Source: Streptomyces sp. NRRL B-3428
Lineage (GTDB): Bacteria > Actinomycetota > Actinomycetes > Streptomycetales > Streptomycetaceae
Length of the DNA: 64,000 nt
Direction: 5' to 3'
Assembly: GCA_000721375.1 (NCBI GenBank)
Contig: JOGW01000027.1
Span: 1-64,000, forward strand
Shown: piece by piece, positions 54,339 through 63,677 of the stretch
Numbering within the stretch: position 1 is the first letter of the stretch
Layout of the letters: each line of letters starts with the position of its first letter
Notes under the pieces: model-generated
Told to the model about the DNA's origin: nothing
Database searches by the model: none
What the model saw: the letters and a program-made list of their open reading frames with translations, nothing else
Translations under genes and position numbers: made by a program

Positions 54339-56387
54339 CTACTCCCCCGCCCGCACCGCCGCCATGAACGCGTGCAGCCGCGGCGAGGCCGCCAGATCCT
54401 CCAGGGTGAGCACCCGTCCGTCCGCCCCCGTGATCGGCACACGCCAGTTGGGGTACTCCGCCCAGGTACCGGGCACGTTCTGCGGTCTGCGGTCGCCCAC
54501 CGCGTCCGGCAGCCAGATGCCCGTCAAGCGGGCGGGCGTACGGCGCAGCAGGCGGTACAGGGTCTGGATCTCCGCCTCCTCGGTGCCCCCGGCCGGCAGT
54601 CCGAGCGCCCACGCCAGCGCCAGCCACTCCCGTACGTCGGCCGCCTCTGCCGCCAGCTCGGCGGCGAGCGGTTCGGTGAGCAGGCCGAGGCGGTGCCGCA
54701 GGCGTGCGTGGTCGCCCGTCAGCTTGGCTGCCGTGGAGGGCAGATCGTGGGTGGTCACGGTGGCCAGACAGTCCGCGCGCCAGCGCTCGGGCGGCAGCGG
54801 CCGGCTGCCGTGGTCCCAGTCGCGTTCGAACCAGAGCACCGACGTGCCGAGAATGCCGCGCGCGGCCAGCGCCTCGCGTACGCCCCGTTCGACCGTGCCG
54901 AGGTCCTCGCCGATGACGACAGCGCCCGCCCGGTGCGCTTCGAGGACGAGCAGCGCGAGCAGCGCCTCCGCGTCGTAGCGGACATACGCGCCGTCGGTGG
55001 GTGGGTGGCCCTCGGGGATCCACCAGAGCCGGAACAGACCCATGATGTGGTCGATACGCAGGGCTCCGGCGTGTGCGAACAGACCGCGCAGGAGCGCCCG
55101 GAAGGGTGCGTAGCCGCACTCCGCGAGCCGGTCGGGGCGCCAGGGCGGCAGCCCCCAGTCCTGGCCGCGGGCGTTGAACGCGTCCGGTGGCGCGCCCACC
55201 GAGGTCCCGGCCGCGTACATCTCCCCGTGCGCCCAGGTGTCGGCGCCGTCGGGATGGACGCCCACGGCGAGGTCGTGGATGAGGCCGAGCGCCATGCCCG
55301 CCCCGTGCGCGGCGGCCGCGGCGGCACCGAGCTGCGAGTCCGTGAGCCAGATCAGCCGGCTGTGGAAGTCGATCCGGTCCATCAGCTCGTGCGCGGCCCG
55401 CGCGGTGGCCGGCGAGGCGGGGTCGCGCAGCGCGGCGGGCCAGGCGCGCCAGTCGGAGCCGTGGCGTTCGGCGAGTGCGTACCAGGTCGCGTGCCGCTCC
55501 AGGTCGGCGCCGCCTTCGGCGAGGAAGTCGAAGTACGCGGCGCTGCGCCCGGGTCCGAGCGGCACGTTCCTGATCAGCTCAAGGGCCTGGGACTTGAGCT
55601 CCCATACGGCGTCCCGGTCGATCAGCGCGCCCTTCTGCAGCACCGACTCCCGTAACTTCGCGGCCTGTTCACCCAGGGCGGCGGCGCGCTCACGGTCCCC
55701 GTCCGCGAGATACGCGTACTCCGGTATGTCCTCGATCCGCAGATGGACGGGATCGGGGAAGCGGCGCGAGGAAGGGCGGTACGGCGAGGGGTCACTCGGA
55801 GTGTCCGCCGTGGCCGGCACCGCCGCGTGCAGCGGGTTGACCTGGAGGAAGTCGACGCCGAGCGCACGGCCGGACCAGGCGGCGAGTTCGGCGAGGTCAC
55901 CGAGGTCGCCCATGCCCCACGAGCGGCGCGAGAGCAGGGAGTAGAGCTGGACGAGCAGCCCGTAGGAGCGTCCTGCGAGTTCGGGGGCGCGGTCCGGGGC
56001 GACGATCAGATGGCTGGTGGAGGCGCGGCCGTCCGGGGTCTCGGCCGACAACTGATGCACTCCGTAGGGGAGTTCGGGCAGCTCGCCGGCCCAGGTCCAC
56101 TCGATCCGGTCGCCGCCCTCCTCGGGGGCGACCTGCATCAGGGTGCCGTGCGGCAGCGCGTCGAAGACCAGTGATCCGGCGACGGCGGTCTCGGGCAGGG
56201 CGCGCCCGCGCCGCCGTCCGTCGGCGTCCGCGACCGCGCTCTCGACCGCCTCGTCGGTGGAGGCGTCCACGCCGAAGGCCGCGAGGATCGCGCGTACTGC
56301 CGCCGGGGAGACCCGCTGGGGCAGGTCGGGGGCGGGTTCGTAGGAGGAGTCGATGCCGTACAGCGCTGCGAGCCGTGCCAGGGACAT
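54339..56387 (-). CDS. malQ: 4-alpha-glucanotransferase (amylomaltase)
   Basis: 682 residues, GH77 family; it transfers glucan segments between alpha-1,4-glucans in maltodextrin and glycogen metabolism. The N-terminal beta-rich extension is typical of actinobacterial MalQ. The catalytic nucleophile is Asp446 (LRIDHIMGLF), the acid/base Glu494 (IGEDLGTV), and the third acidic residue lies in TTHDLPS. ATG 56387 follows GGGGGG. A small repeat-rich gene lies 36 bases upstream in the same direction and is probably co-transcribed. Confidence 0.96.
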   Translation of the reverse strand: MSLARLAALYGIDSSYEPAPDLPQRVSPAAVRAILAAFGVDASTDEAVESAVADADGRRRGRALPETAVAGSLVFDALPHGTLMQVAPEEGGDRIEWTWAGELPELPYGVHQLSAETPDGRASTSHLIVAPDRAPELAGRSYGLLVQLYSLLSRRSWGMGDLGDLAELAAWSGRALGVDFLQVNPLHAAVPATADTPSDPSPYRPSSRRFPDPVHLRIEDIPEYAYLADGDRERAAALGEQAAKLRESVLQKGALIDRDAVWELKSQALELIRNVPLGPGRSAAYFDFLAEGGADLERHATWYALAERHGSDWRAWPAALRDPASPATARAAHELMDRIDFHSRLIWLTDSQLGAAAAAAHGAGMALGLIHDLAVGVHPDGADTWAHGEMYAAGTSVGAPPDAFNARGQDWGLPPWRPDRLAECGYAPFRALLRGLFAHAGALRIDHIMGLFRLWWIPEGHPPTDGAYVRYDAEALLALLVLEAHRAGAVVIGEDLGTVERGVREALAARGILGTSVLWFERDWDHGSRPLPPERWRADCLATVTTHDLPSTAAKLTGDHARLRHRLGLLTEPLAAELAAEAADVREWLALAWALGLPAGGTEEAEIQTLYRLLRRTPARLTGIWLPDAVGDRRPQNVPGTWAEYPNWRVPITGADGRVLTLEDLAASPRLHAFMAAVRAGE

Positions 56388-56423
56388 CGGTGCCCCCCGT
56401 GAAGTCCGCGGTCTACGAAGAGA

Positions 56424-56675
56424 TCAGACGATGGTGGAAGCCGTACCGAACGCGGTGGGTTCGCTGGTCAGCGGCGCCTCGTCGGCGAGCGGCGGCTCGC
56501 TGGTCAGCGGGGCCTCGTCGGCCAGGGGCGGTTCGCTGGTGAGCGGCGCCTCGACGGAGAACGAGCCGTACAGCACCGACTCCGGCCCCGAGACGCGGGA
56601 CAGGTCGGGCAGTTCGCGCTGTGCGGGCAGTTCCGTGCGTTTGGACAGGGCGTCGAACAACAGCTGAGCGCTCAC
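56424..56675 (-). CDS. Small acidic protein with 12-residue tandem repeats
   Basis: 83 residues. The N-terminal half (MSAQLLFDALSKRTELPAQR ... ELPDLSRV) is amphipathic. The C-terminal half repeats EAPLTSEPPLAD two full times and a third partially. The repeats come from a 36-bp DNA tandem array (56462-56557). GTG 56675 is backed by a strong AAGGAGG at six bases, so the gene is real. I do not recognise the family; it has no membrane segment or cysteine. Its position in front of malQ suggests a link to glucan metabolism. Confidence 0.7.
   Translation of the reverse strand: MSAQLLFDALSKRTELPAQRELPDLSRVSGPESVLYGSFSVEAPLTSEPPLADEAPLTSEPPLADEAPLTSEPTAFGTASTIV
56462..56557. repeat. 36-bp coding tandem repeat, 2.7 copies
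   Basis: Units begin at 56462, 56498 and 56534 (each CGCTGGT ...), differing by a few bases. They encode the 12-residue repeats of the small acidic protein. Confidence 0.85.
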
Positions 56676-56996
56676 CCAGGGCCTCCTTGGTCGGTGGGGA
56701 TCGACCCGGTCGATGTGATCGGCAGACGGACAGCCCTACCCACCACCCACGGGCCCATGCCTGGGACGTGTCGATGCTCACATTCTGTGCCAAGTCGGCG
56801 AGTTGACCAGCCCGCGGGCAGGCACTGCGACACAACGGGAATTCCCGGCAGCGCAAACCCGACACAACGGCCACTCGCATTGACACTGTCACCACTGCGG
56901 TGGTGGGCTCGAACCGATCCGGAACCCCGCAGCCCGGTGCCGAGGAAAACGGCTCCCGGGGTCGTGCGGGAACTGAGGAGAAGAGCAGGAGGCGCC
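56676..56996. other. 321-bp divergent promoter region with a small dyad
   Basis: Lies between the small acidic gene/malQ unit and the GH84-like gene. Contains CACCAC-TGCG-GTGGTG (56890-56905) and a repeated GACACAACGG. No gene is visible. Promoters for both directions must be here. Confidence 0.6.
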
Positions 56997-59900
56997 GTGC
57001 TGGTCCGGGGTCGTAAGCGTGCGGCGGCGCTCGCCGCCGCGGTGGTCGGCGGTCTGCTCGGCGGTGCGCCGGGGGCGTTCGCCGAACCGTCGGAACCGTC
57101 CGAACCGGGCGTCCGCGCGCCCGACGCCGAGAACGACTCGGCGCTCCCCTCCGTCTGGCCGCGTCCGCAGTCCCTGCAGACCGCGGGTGGTGCCGTACCG
57201 GTCGGCGAGCAGGTGTTCCTGATCAAGGACGAGACCGCCGACCCGTATGCGATCGAAGCCCTGCACACGCTGCTGCGGGCGACGGGCGCACGCCGGATCA
57301 CCGAAGTGACGGACGCCTCGCGCCTGCCCGGTCCGGGACTGCTCGTACGCGCGGGGCGCGATCAGGGCCGCATCAGCCCGGCCACGCTGCGGCCGCAGAA
57401 CGACGGTGCGCGCTCGGGAGCGGACTCGGCGCTGCGCGCACTGCGGTTGGCCGAGCGCGGCGATCTGCCCTCCGGCGGCTACCGCATCGGGGTCGGCAAG
57501 GTCGAAGGACGCGACACGGTGGCGCTCGCGGGCGTCGGCGACGACGGCCTCTTCCACGCCGTGCAGACACTGCGCCAGCTCGCTCGGGACGGCGCCTTCG
57601 CGGGCGTGCGCGTACGGGACTGGCCGGCATCGGCGGTACGGGGCACGACCGAAGGCTTCTACGGCACTCCGTGGACCACCCGGGAGCGCCTGGAACAGCT
57701 CGACTTCATGGGCCGCACCAAGCAGAACCGCTATGTGTACGCCCCCGGCGACGACCCCTACCGCCAGGCCAAGTGGCGCGAGCCCTATCCGGCCGCGCAG
57801 CGCGCGGAGTTCAGGGAACTGGCGGAGCGGGCCCGCGCCAACCATGTGACGCTGGGCTGGGCCGTCGCGCCCGGCCAGGCGATGTGTCTGTCCTCGCAGG
57901 ACGACGTCAAAGCACTCGTCAAGAAGATCGACTCGATGTGGGCGCTCGGGGCGCGCGCCTTCCAACTCCAGTTCCAGGACGTCTCGTACAGCGAATGGCA
58001 CTGCGACAAGGACGCCGAGGAGTTCGGCTCGGGACCCCGGGCCGCGGCCGAGGCGCAGGCACGTGTGGCGAACACGGTCGCGAGGCACCTGGCCGCACGC
58101 CACCCGCAGGCGGTCCCGCTCACCTTGATGCCCACCGAGTTCTACCAGCAGGGTGCGACCGCCTACCGCACGCGGCTCGCGCACGATCTGGACGACGGGG
58201 TGCAGGTCGCGTGGACCGGCGTGGGCGTCGTACCGAAGCAGATCACCGGCCGTGAACTGGCCGCCGCCCGGCGCGCGTTCGGCGGCCACGACGTGGTGAC
58301 CATGGACAACTACCCGGTCAACGACTACGCCGAGGACCGTATCTTCCTCGGCCCGTACACCGGCCGCGAACCGGCCGTGGCCACCTCTTCGGCGGCGCTC
58401 CTCGCCAACGCCATGCAGCAGCCGACGGCCTCGCGCATCCCGCTGTTCACGGCCGCCGACTACGCGTGGAACCCGCGGGCGTACCGGCCCGAGGAGTCCT
58501 GGCGGGCGGCGATCGCGGATCTCGCGGGCAGCGACCCGAAGGCACGCGAGGCGGTCGGCGCGCTCGCCGCGCATGACGCCTCGTCGGTGCTGGGGGCGAA
58601 GGAGTCGGCGTATCTGCGGCCGTTGATCGACGAGTTCTTCGAGGCGCGCTCGACATCCGCGACGGACACGGAGCGGCTGAAGCGCGCGGCCGGCGAGCTG
58701 ACACGCGCTTTCGCGGTGATGCGCGAGGCGCCCGGCCGGCTCGACGGCACCGACCTCGGACGTGAAGTGCGGCCGTGGACCCAGCAGTTGGGGCGCTACG
58801 GCGAGGCGGGCGAGCTGGCCGTGGAGCTGCTGCTCGCGCAGGCGCGCGGCCAGGGCGAGGAGGCCTGGCGCTCGGCGCGGCGCCTCGACTCGCAGCGGGC
58901 GGCACTGCGGACCGGGCAGGCGACGGTCGGCGAAGGGGTGCTCGACGAGTTCCTCGACCGGGCGCAGGAGGAGGCCTCGGCCTGGACCGGCGCCGACCGT
59001 GCGCCCTCGCGCGAGAAGGCGGACGACGCCAAGGCCCCGGTGGAGCAGTCGAACGCGGACACCCTGGAGTTCCCCCGTGCGCGCCCCCTCGACGCGGTCA
59101 CGGTGATGACCGTGCCCGGCACCCGGGGCACGCTGGAGGCGCATGTCGCCGGCAAGGGCTGGCGTTCGCTCGGCGCGGTCTCGCCGAGCGGCTGGACGGA
59201 GGCGCGCGGCCCGGCCGGCGAACCGGTGGACGCGCTGCGCGTGGTCCGGCAGGGCGGACAGGGGCGGGTCGAGCACCTCGTCCCCTGGTACGCGGACGGG
59301 CCTTCCGCGGCGCTGGAGTTGTCACGTTCCGAACTGGACGCGGAGATCGGCGGCGCCCCCCAGCGCATCGCGGCCCGCCTCACCGCGCAGCGCCCGGACG
59401 CGGTGCAGGGCCGGGTGACCGCCGATCCGCCGGCCGGCATCGAGGTCCGCACCCCGGTGTCGACCTCCGTGCCGCGCGGCACGGACGTGGACGTCCCGGT
59501 GGAGATCACGGTCCCGGCGGACACCCCCTCGGGGACGTACGCGGTACCGGTGCGCTTCGGCTCACAGACCCGCACGCTGACCGTCCGGGCGGCTCCCCGG
59601 GTCGAGGGCCGCGACCTGGCCCGCGGCGCCCACGCCTCCTCGTCGGCTGACGAGACCCCCGACTTCCCGGCCTCGGGCGCCAACGACGGCTCCCCCCACA
59701 CCCGTTGGTCCTCCCCCGTCTCGGACGGCCAGTGGTGGCAGCTGCAACTGACCGAACCGGCCCGCGTCGGCCGGCTCGTCCTCACCTGGCAGGACGCCTA
59801 CGCCTCCCGCTACCGCGTACAGGTCTCCTCGGACGGCCGCGTGTGGCGCACGGCGGCGACGGTGCGCGAGGGGCGGGGTGGGCGGGAGGCCGTCGGCTTC

Positions 59901-60002
59901 GATGCCCGCGATGTGCGGTTCGTGCGCGTTCAGATGGATGAGCGGGGCACGGAGTACGGGGTTTCGTTGTGGTCGGTGGAGGCTTACGCGGTCGCCGACT
60001 AG
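56997..60002 (+). CDS. Secreted GH84-like beta-N-acetylglucosaminidase/hyaluronidase family protein
   Basis: 1001 residues. Signal peptide (RAAALAAAVVGGLLGGAPGA), GH20b-like N-terminal domain, GH84 barrel (about 210-500: TEGFYGTPWTTRERLEQLDF, NRYVYAPGDDPYR), helical domain, an NPCBM/NEW3-like region and a C-terminal F5/8-type (CBM32) module (about 880-1000, DLARGAHASSS). The adjacent Asp-Asp catalytic pair of GH84 enzymes is replaced by Gln327-Asp328 (LQFQDVSYSEW). Activity could differ or depend on another residue. GTG 56997 follows AGGAGG. Confidence 0.88.
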   Translation: MLVRGRKRAAALAAAVVGGLLGGAPGAFAEPSEPSEPGVRAPDAENDSALPSVWPRPQSLQTAGGAVPVGEQVFLIKDETADPYAIEALHTLLRATGARRITEVTDASRLPGPGLLVRAGRDQGRISPATLRPQNDGARSGADSALRALRLAERGDLPSGGYRIGVGKVEGRDTVALAGVGDDGLFHAVQTLRQLARDGAFAGVRVRDWPASAVRGTTEGFYGTPWTTRERLEQLDFMGRTKQNRYVYAPGDDPYRQAKWREPYPAAQRAEFRELAERARANHVTLGWAVAPGQAMCLSSQDDVKALVKKIDSMWALGARAFQLQFQDVSYSEWHCDKDAEEFGSGPRAAAEAQARVANTVARHLAARHPQAVPLTLMPTEFYQQGATAYRTRLAHDLDDGVQVAWTGVGVVPKQITGRELAAARRAFGGHDVVTMDNYPVNDYAEDRIFLGPYTGREPAVATSSAALLANAMQQPTASRIPLFTAADYAWNPRAYRPEESWRAAIADLAGSDPKAREAVGALAAHDASSVLGAKESAYLRPLIDEFFEARSTSATDTERLKRAAGELTRAFAVMREAPGRLDGTDLGREVRPWTQQLGRYGEAGELAVELLLAQARGQGEEAWRSARRLDSQRAALRTGQATVGEGVLDEFLDRAQEEASAWTGADRAPSREKADDAKAPVEQSNADTLEFPRARPLDAVTVMTVPGTRGTLEAHVAGKGWRSLGAVSPSGWTEARGPAGEPVDALRVVRQGGQGRVEHLVPWYADGPSAALELSRSELDAEIGGAPQRIAARLTAQRPDAVQGRVTADPPAGIEVRTPVSTSVPRGTDVDVPVEITVPADTPSGTYAVPVRFGSQTRTLTVRAAPRVEGRDLARGAHASSSADETPDFPASGANDGSPHTRWSSPVSDGQWWQLQLTEPARVGRLVLTWQDAYASRYRVQVSSDGRVWRTAATVREGRGGREAVGFDARDVRFVRVQMDERGTEYGVSLWSVEAYAVAD

Positions 60003-60012
60003 CTTGCGGCGA

Positions 60013-60051
60013 GGGGCGGTTCAGGGTCGGTGATCCCGAACCGCCCCTTTT
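60013..60051 (+). terminator. Intrinsic terminator after the GH84-like gene
   Basis: GGGGCGGTTC / GAACCGCCCC with an inner GGG/CCC pair, followed by TTTT (60048-60051). Confidence 0.88.
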
Positions 60052-60145
60052 CGCGCCACGCGAAGCGGAGCGAGGGCTCCCATTTCCAGGGCATTTTCCC
60101 GCCAGCTATTCACCGAGTACATATACCCAGTGCATAGTGATCGGC

Positions 60146-60694
60146 ATGAGCACCCGCCATGTCCTCCTCGGCCTCCTGGCCACGGGACCGACCCACGGCT
60201 ACGACCTCAAACGCCGCCACGACGAGCGCTTTCCACAGGCGCGCCCGCTGGCGTACGGGCAGGTCTACACGACGCTGCAGCGGCTGGTACGGGACGGTCT
60301 CGCGGAAGTCGACGGCACGGATGCCGACGGCGGACCGGAGCGCACGCACTACCGCTCGACCGACAAGGGGTCCGTCGAACTGGCCCACTGGCTGGGCGAG
60401 ATCGCATCACCCGCCCCCTTCGTCACCAACGACATCTTCGCCAAGGTCGTCGTCGCCACCCTGGTCGCCGCCGCCGGCGAAGCCGCCGACCCCGCCGCGT
60501 ATCTGCGCGAGCAGTGCGCCGCCCACAAGGCGCGGATGCGCGAGCTGACCGCGCTCAAGACGGCGCCCGGCTCCGACCTCGCGACCGTCCTGTCCGCCGA
60601 CTACGCGCTCCATCACCTGGACGCCGACCTGCGCTGGATGAACACCACCGCGGGCCGGCTCACCGCTCTCACCGAGGAGATCACACACGCATGA
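60146..60694 (+). CDS. PadR-family transcriptional regulator
   Basis: 182 residues. The winged helix is MSTRHVLLGLLATGPTHGYD ... QVYTTLQRLVRDGLAEVDG, and the C-terminal helical region (ALHHLDADLRWMNTTAGRL) mediates dimers. Its ATGA overlap with the ABC ATPase gene shows it is the first cistron of a self-contained exporter operon, which it probably represses until a drug or other ligand binds. No Shine-Dalgarno precedes ATG 60146; TATAC-like sequence at 60120-60127 suggests a short leader. Confidence 0.92.
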   Translation: MSTRHVLLGLLATGPTHGYDLKRRHDERFPQARPLAYGQVYTTLQRLVRDGLAEVDGTDADGGPERTHYRSTDKGSVELAHWLGEIASPAPFVTNDIFAKVVVATLVAAAGEAADPAAYLREQCAAHKARMRELTALKTAPGSDLATVLSADYALHHLDADLRWMNTTAGRLTALTEEITHA

Positions 60695-61401
60695 GTACGC
60701 ACGGGGGAACACCGCTCCTGACGGCGTCCGGCCTCTTCAAGTCGTACGGCAGGACGGAGGCTCTGCGCGATGCGTCGGTCGAGGTCGCCGCCGGTGAGAT
60801 CCTCGCGCTCACCGGGGCCAGCGGCAGCGGCAAGTCGACGCTGCTGCACTGCCTCGCCGGCATCGTCACGCCCGACGAGGGGGCCGTCGTCTTCGACCGG
60901 CGCCGCGTGGACCGGATGTCCGAGGACCAGCGCAGTGCGCTGCGGCGCACCGAGTTCGGGGTGGTCTTCCAGTTCGCCCAGCTCATCCCGGAACTGACCG
61001 TCCTGGACAACGTCTCGCTGCCGCTGCTGCTCGCGGGCATCGGCCGCGAGGACGCACGGGCGAAGGCCAGTGAGTGGCTGGAACGGTTCGGTGCGCTCGG
61101 TCAGGCCGCGCTGCGACCGGGCCAGTTGAGCGGCGGACAGGCACAACGGGTCGCCCTGGCACGGGCGTTGGTCTCCGGCGCCCGCATCGTCTTCGCGGAC
61201 GAACCGACCGGCGCGCTCGATTCCCTCGCGGCCGAACAGACCATGACCACGCTGGTGCACGCCGCGCGCGAGACCGGCTCCGCGGTCGTCCTGGTCACGC
61301 ACGACGCGCAGGTCGCGGCCTACGCGGACCGCGAGCTCGCACTGCGGGACGGCAAGGTCACCCAGGGCGTGGACGCCCTGCCCGTGCGGGAGCGTGCGTG
61401 A
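60691..61401 (+). CDS. ABC transporter ATP-binding protein
   Basis: 236 residues. Walker A GASGSGKST, Q-loop VVFQFAQLIPELTV, signature LSGGQAQR, Walker [13 protein letters not shown] and H-loop VLVTHDA. The DEPTGALD form matches MacB/LolD-class exporters. It pairs with the FtsX-type permease that follows (stop and start overlap as TGATG) and is coupled to the PadR regulator before it. Confidence 0.95.
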   Translation: MSTHGGTPLLTASGLFKSYGRTEALRDASVEVAAGEILALTGASGSGKSTLLHCLAGIVTPDEGAVVFDRRRVDRMSEDQRSALRRTEFGVVFQFAQLIPELTVLDNVSLPLLLAGIGREDARAKASEWLERFGALGQAALRPGQLSGGQAQRVALARALVSGARIVFADEPTGALDSLAAEQTMTTLVHAARETGSAVVLVTHDAQVAAYADRELALRDGKVTQGVDALPVRERA

Positions 61402-62816
61402 TGGCGACGTCCACGATGAACTCCGCACCCTCCGCCGTCTCCCCCGCCGCCGGGCCCCGGCTCTCCTGGCGGTCGGACCTCCGGCTCGCCTGGATGCTGC
61501 AGAGCGGCTCCGACCGGCGCGAGTGGTGGCGGTTCGGGCTGACCGCGCTGTGCGCGGCGATCGTGACAGGGCTCGCCCTCGTCGCGGTCACGCTCTTGGC
61601 CGGGGCGCAGAGCAGCACGTACGCGGGCGGCCTGCTCGCCGACCAGGCCTCGCGGCGGGGCGTCGCGATGACCGTGCTCGGACTTCTCGTCCCCGTCATC
61701 GCCCTGCTCGGCCAGTCCTCCCGGATCGGCGCCGTGCACCGTGACCGGCGCCTGGCGGTGCTGCGTCTGACAGGTGCCACACCGCAGCAGGTACGGCGGA
61801 TCATGGCGCTGGAGTCGGGGTTCGCGGCGCTGCTCGGCTCGGCGGCGGCCCTGGTCCTCTCCGTCACCGCCCTCGCCGGCCGCGGCTATCTGCCCGAACC
61901 GGCGGCGCTGGCCGCGCTGGTCGTCATCCCCGCGGCCGTGCCCGTACTCACCGCCCTGGCCGGGGTGTTCGCGCTGCGCCGCGTGGTGGCCTCGCCGCTC
62001 GGGACGCTGCGCCGGGTACGGCCCGAGCGCGACTGGGGCACCTGGCTGCTGATCGCGGCGGGCGGGGTACTGCTCGTCGGCGCGCTGATCGCCGTCGTGC
62101 TCGCCGGTCGCCGACCCGGCACGGTACTGCTGCCCCTCGGCGCCTTCGCCCTGGTGCTGCTCGTCGGCGCCGCGGCCGTCCTCGTGTCGGGCGCCTTCGC
62201 CAAACTGGCCGGCCGGAGGCTGTCCGCGTCGGCCCGCCCCGCGGTGCTCATCGCCGCGAACCGGCTCGCGCAGGACCCGTGGGGCGCCGCCCGCACCCAC
62301 GCCTCCGTGCTCGGGGCCGCCGTGGTCGGCGTCGGCTTCGTGGGCATCTGGCAGATCGTGCACGACGGCGTGGTGAGCCAGAGGTACTACACCCCTGGGG
62401 ACGAGGACTTCTACGACAACGGCTTCGCGTTCTTCGGCCTGGCGATGGTCATCGCCCTCTGCTTCAGCCTGCTCGCTCTCGCGATCGGCACGGCCGAGTC
62501 CCTGGTCACCCGTCGCCGTTCGCTCGCGGCCCAGGCCGCCGCGGGGGTGCCGTACAAGATCCTTGCCCGTTCGGTGCTCCTGGAGACCGCGCTGCCGCTC
62601 GCACCGGCGGTCGCACTGTCCGGCATCGGCGGATTCGGAATCTACGCCTTCTACCACTCGCTCATCTCGGCGCACCACGAACCGGGCCTCTCCCTGCCGG
62701 TCGTCCTGCCGCTCCTCGTGCCCTTCCTCGTCTACGCCGCGTGCCTGCTCGCAGTGGCCACCACCCTGCCCCTCCTGCGCCGCACCCTGCACCCCGCGGA
62801 ACTCCGCTACGAGTAG
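61401..62816 (+). CDS. FtsX-like ABC transporter permease
   Basis: 471 residues, about eight helices. The FtsX signature RRLAVLRLTGATPQQVRRIM is at about residues 115-135, and a second diverged module is in the C-terminal half (TRRRSLAAQAAAGVPYKILA). It is smaller than the MacB-like permease at 226, with no large external domain. With the PadR gene and the ATPase it forms a regulated export cassette; the substrate may be an antimicrobial peptide or lipid. GTG 61398 is an alternative start. Confidence 0.9.
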   Translation: MATSTMNSAPSAVSPAAGPRLSWRSDLRLAWMLQSGSDRREWWRFGLTALCAAIVTGLALVAVTLLAGAQSSTYAGGLLADQASRRGVAMTVLGLLVPVIALLGQSSRIGAVHRDRRLAVLRLTGATPQQVRRIMALESGFAALLGSAAALVLSVTALAGRGYLPEPAALAALVVIPAAVPVLTALAGVFALRRVVASPLGTLRRVRPERDWGTWLLIAAGGVLLVGALIAVVLAGRRPGTVLLPLGAFALVLLVGAAAVLVSGAFAKLAGRRLSASARPAVLIAANRLAQDPWGAARTHASVLGAAVVGVGFVGIWQIVHDGVVSQRYYTPGDEDFYDNGFAFFGLAMVIALCFSLLALAIGTAESLVTRRRSLAAQAAAGVPYKILARSVLLETALPLAPAVALSGIGGFGIYAFYHSLISAHHEPGLSLPVVLPLLVPFLVYAACLLAVATTLPLLRRTLHPAELRYE

Positions 62817-62822
62817 ACAAGG

Positions 62823-62854
62823 GTGTGCCCTCCTCCCACCGGAGGAGGGCACAC
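62823..62854. terminator. 14-bp hairpin terminator between convergent genes
   Basis: GTGTGCCCTCCTCC and GGAGGAGGGCACAC around CACC. Followed by AAAAA on the plus strand, so its U-tract orientation does not favour either side strongly. Confidence 0.8.
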
Positions 62855-62871
62855 AAAAACCCGGATCGAGA

Positions 62872-63408
62872 TCAGGCAGAGATGCCGTCGATCCGGGCCA
62901 TCGCGTCCTCCGCGCCATATGGCTGCAGGTAGGGCAGCCAGCGCGGGTCCCTATGCCCGGTCCCGATGATGCGCCAGGCCAGACCGGTAGGAGGTGCCGG
63001 TTTGTGGCGCAGGCGCCAGCCGATCTCGACGAGGTGGCGGTCGGCCTTGACGTGGTTGCAGCGGCGGCAGGACGCCACGACGTTCTCCCAGGCGTGCAGC
63101 CCGCCCCGGCTCTTGGGGATCACGTGGTCGACGCTGGTTGCGACGCCACCGCAGTAAGCACAGCGCCCGCCGTCGCGGGCGAACAGAGCGCGTCTGGTGA
63201 GCGGAACGGGCCCCCGATAGGGGACCCGGACGAAACGCCTCAGCCGGACGACACTGGGGGCTGGGATGGTGCGGGTCGCACTGTGCAGGAAGGCGCCGGA
63301 TTCCTCGAGGCACATGGCCTTGTTCTCGAGGACGAGGACGAGCGCGCGGCGGAGCGGTACGACGCCGAGCGGCTCGTACGACGCGTTGAGGACCAGGACA
63401 TGCGGCAC
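62872..63408 (-). CDS. HNH endonuclease-domain protein
   Basis: 178 residues. An N-terminal region (MPHVLVLNASYEPLGVVPLR) precedes an HNH domain with two Cys-x2-Cys zinc pairs: RCAYCGGVATSVDHVIPKSR and CRRCNHVKADR. This type is conserved and chromosomal in actinobacteria and is not an intron or phage signature by itself. Nicking or nuclease activity is expected from the family; the biological role is unknown. It converges on the FtsX-like permease gene. Confidence 0.92.
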   Translation of the reverse strand: MPHVLVLNASYEPLGVVPLRRALVLVLENKAMCLEESGAFLHSATRTIPAPSVVRLRRFVRVPYRGPVPLTRRALFARDGGRCAYCGGVATSVDHVIPKSRGGLHAWENVVASCRRCNHVKADRHLVEIGWRLRHKPAPPTGLAWRIIGTGHRDPRWLPYLQPYGAEDAMARIDGISA

Positions 63409-63611
63409 CGATGCCTCCTAATACGCCGGCGGCGCGTGGCTCGCGCCGGGACGATCTGTAGCCAGTCTCCCCTCATGGCTGGTCGAAGCGCCACCATGTC
63501 CCGGTAACGGGCTCGAAGTGTTTTCGACCACACGCTGTACATCCCCAGGTGAGGAGCGTCTCTCCCCTCTGCACGGCAACGATCCACACACAATGCCCCG
63601 TTAGTGTGGTT

Positions 63612-63654
63612 GGTCTGCCCGCGCACACCGCCGACGCTGTCCGGCGGGCAGACC
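63612..63654 (+). repeat. 11-bp inverted repeat in front of the MscS-type gene
   Basis: GGTCTGCCCGC (63612-63622) and GCGGGCAGACC (63644-63654) with a 21-base loop, ending 10 bases before the GGAGG of the channel gene. Possible 5' leader structure. Confidence 0.7.
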
Positions 63655-63677
63655 GCTACATCGTGGAGGTCCCTGCC

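Noticed and set aside
56424..56675. Small repeat protein as a RiPP (lanthipeptide-like) precursor
   Set aside because: No modification, protease or transporter gene adjoins it, and the core lacks cysteine; the neighbour is malQ.
62872..63408. HNH gene as a homing endonuclease or prophage remnant
   Set aside because: No intron, integrase or phage gene nearby, and codon use matches its neighbours.
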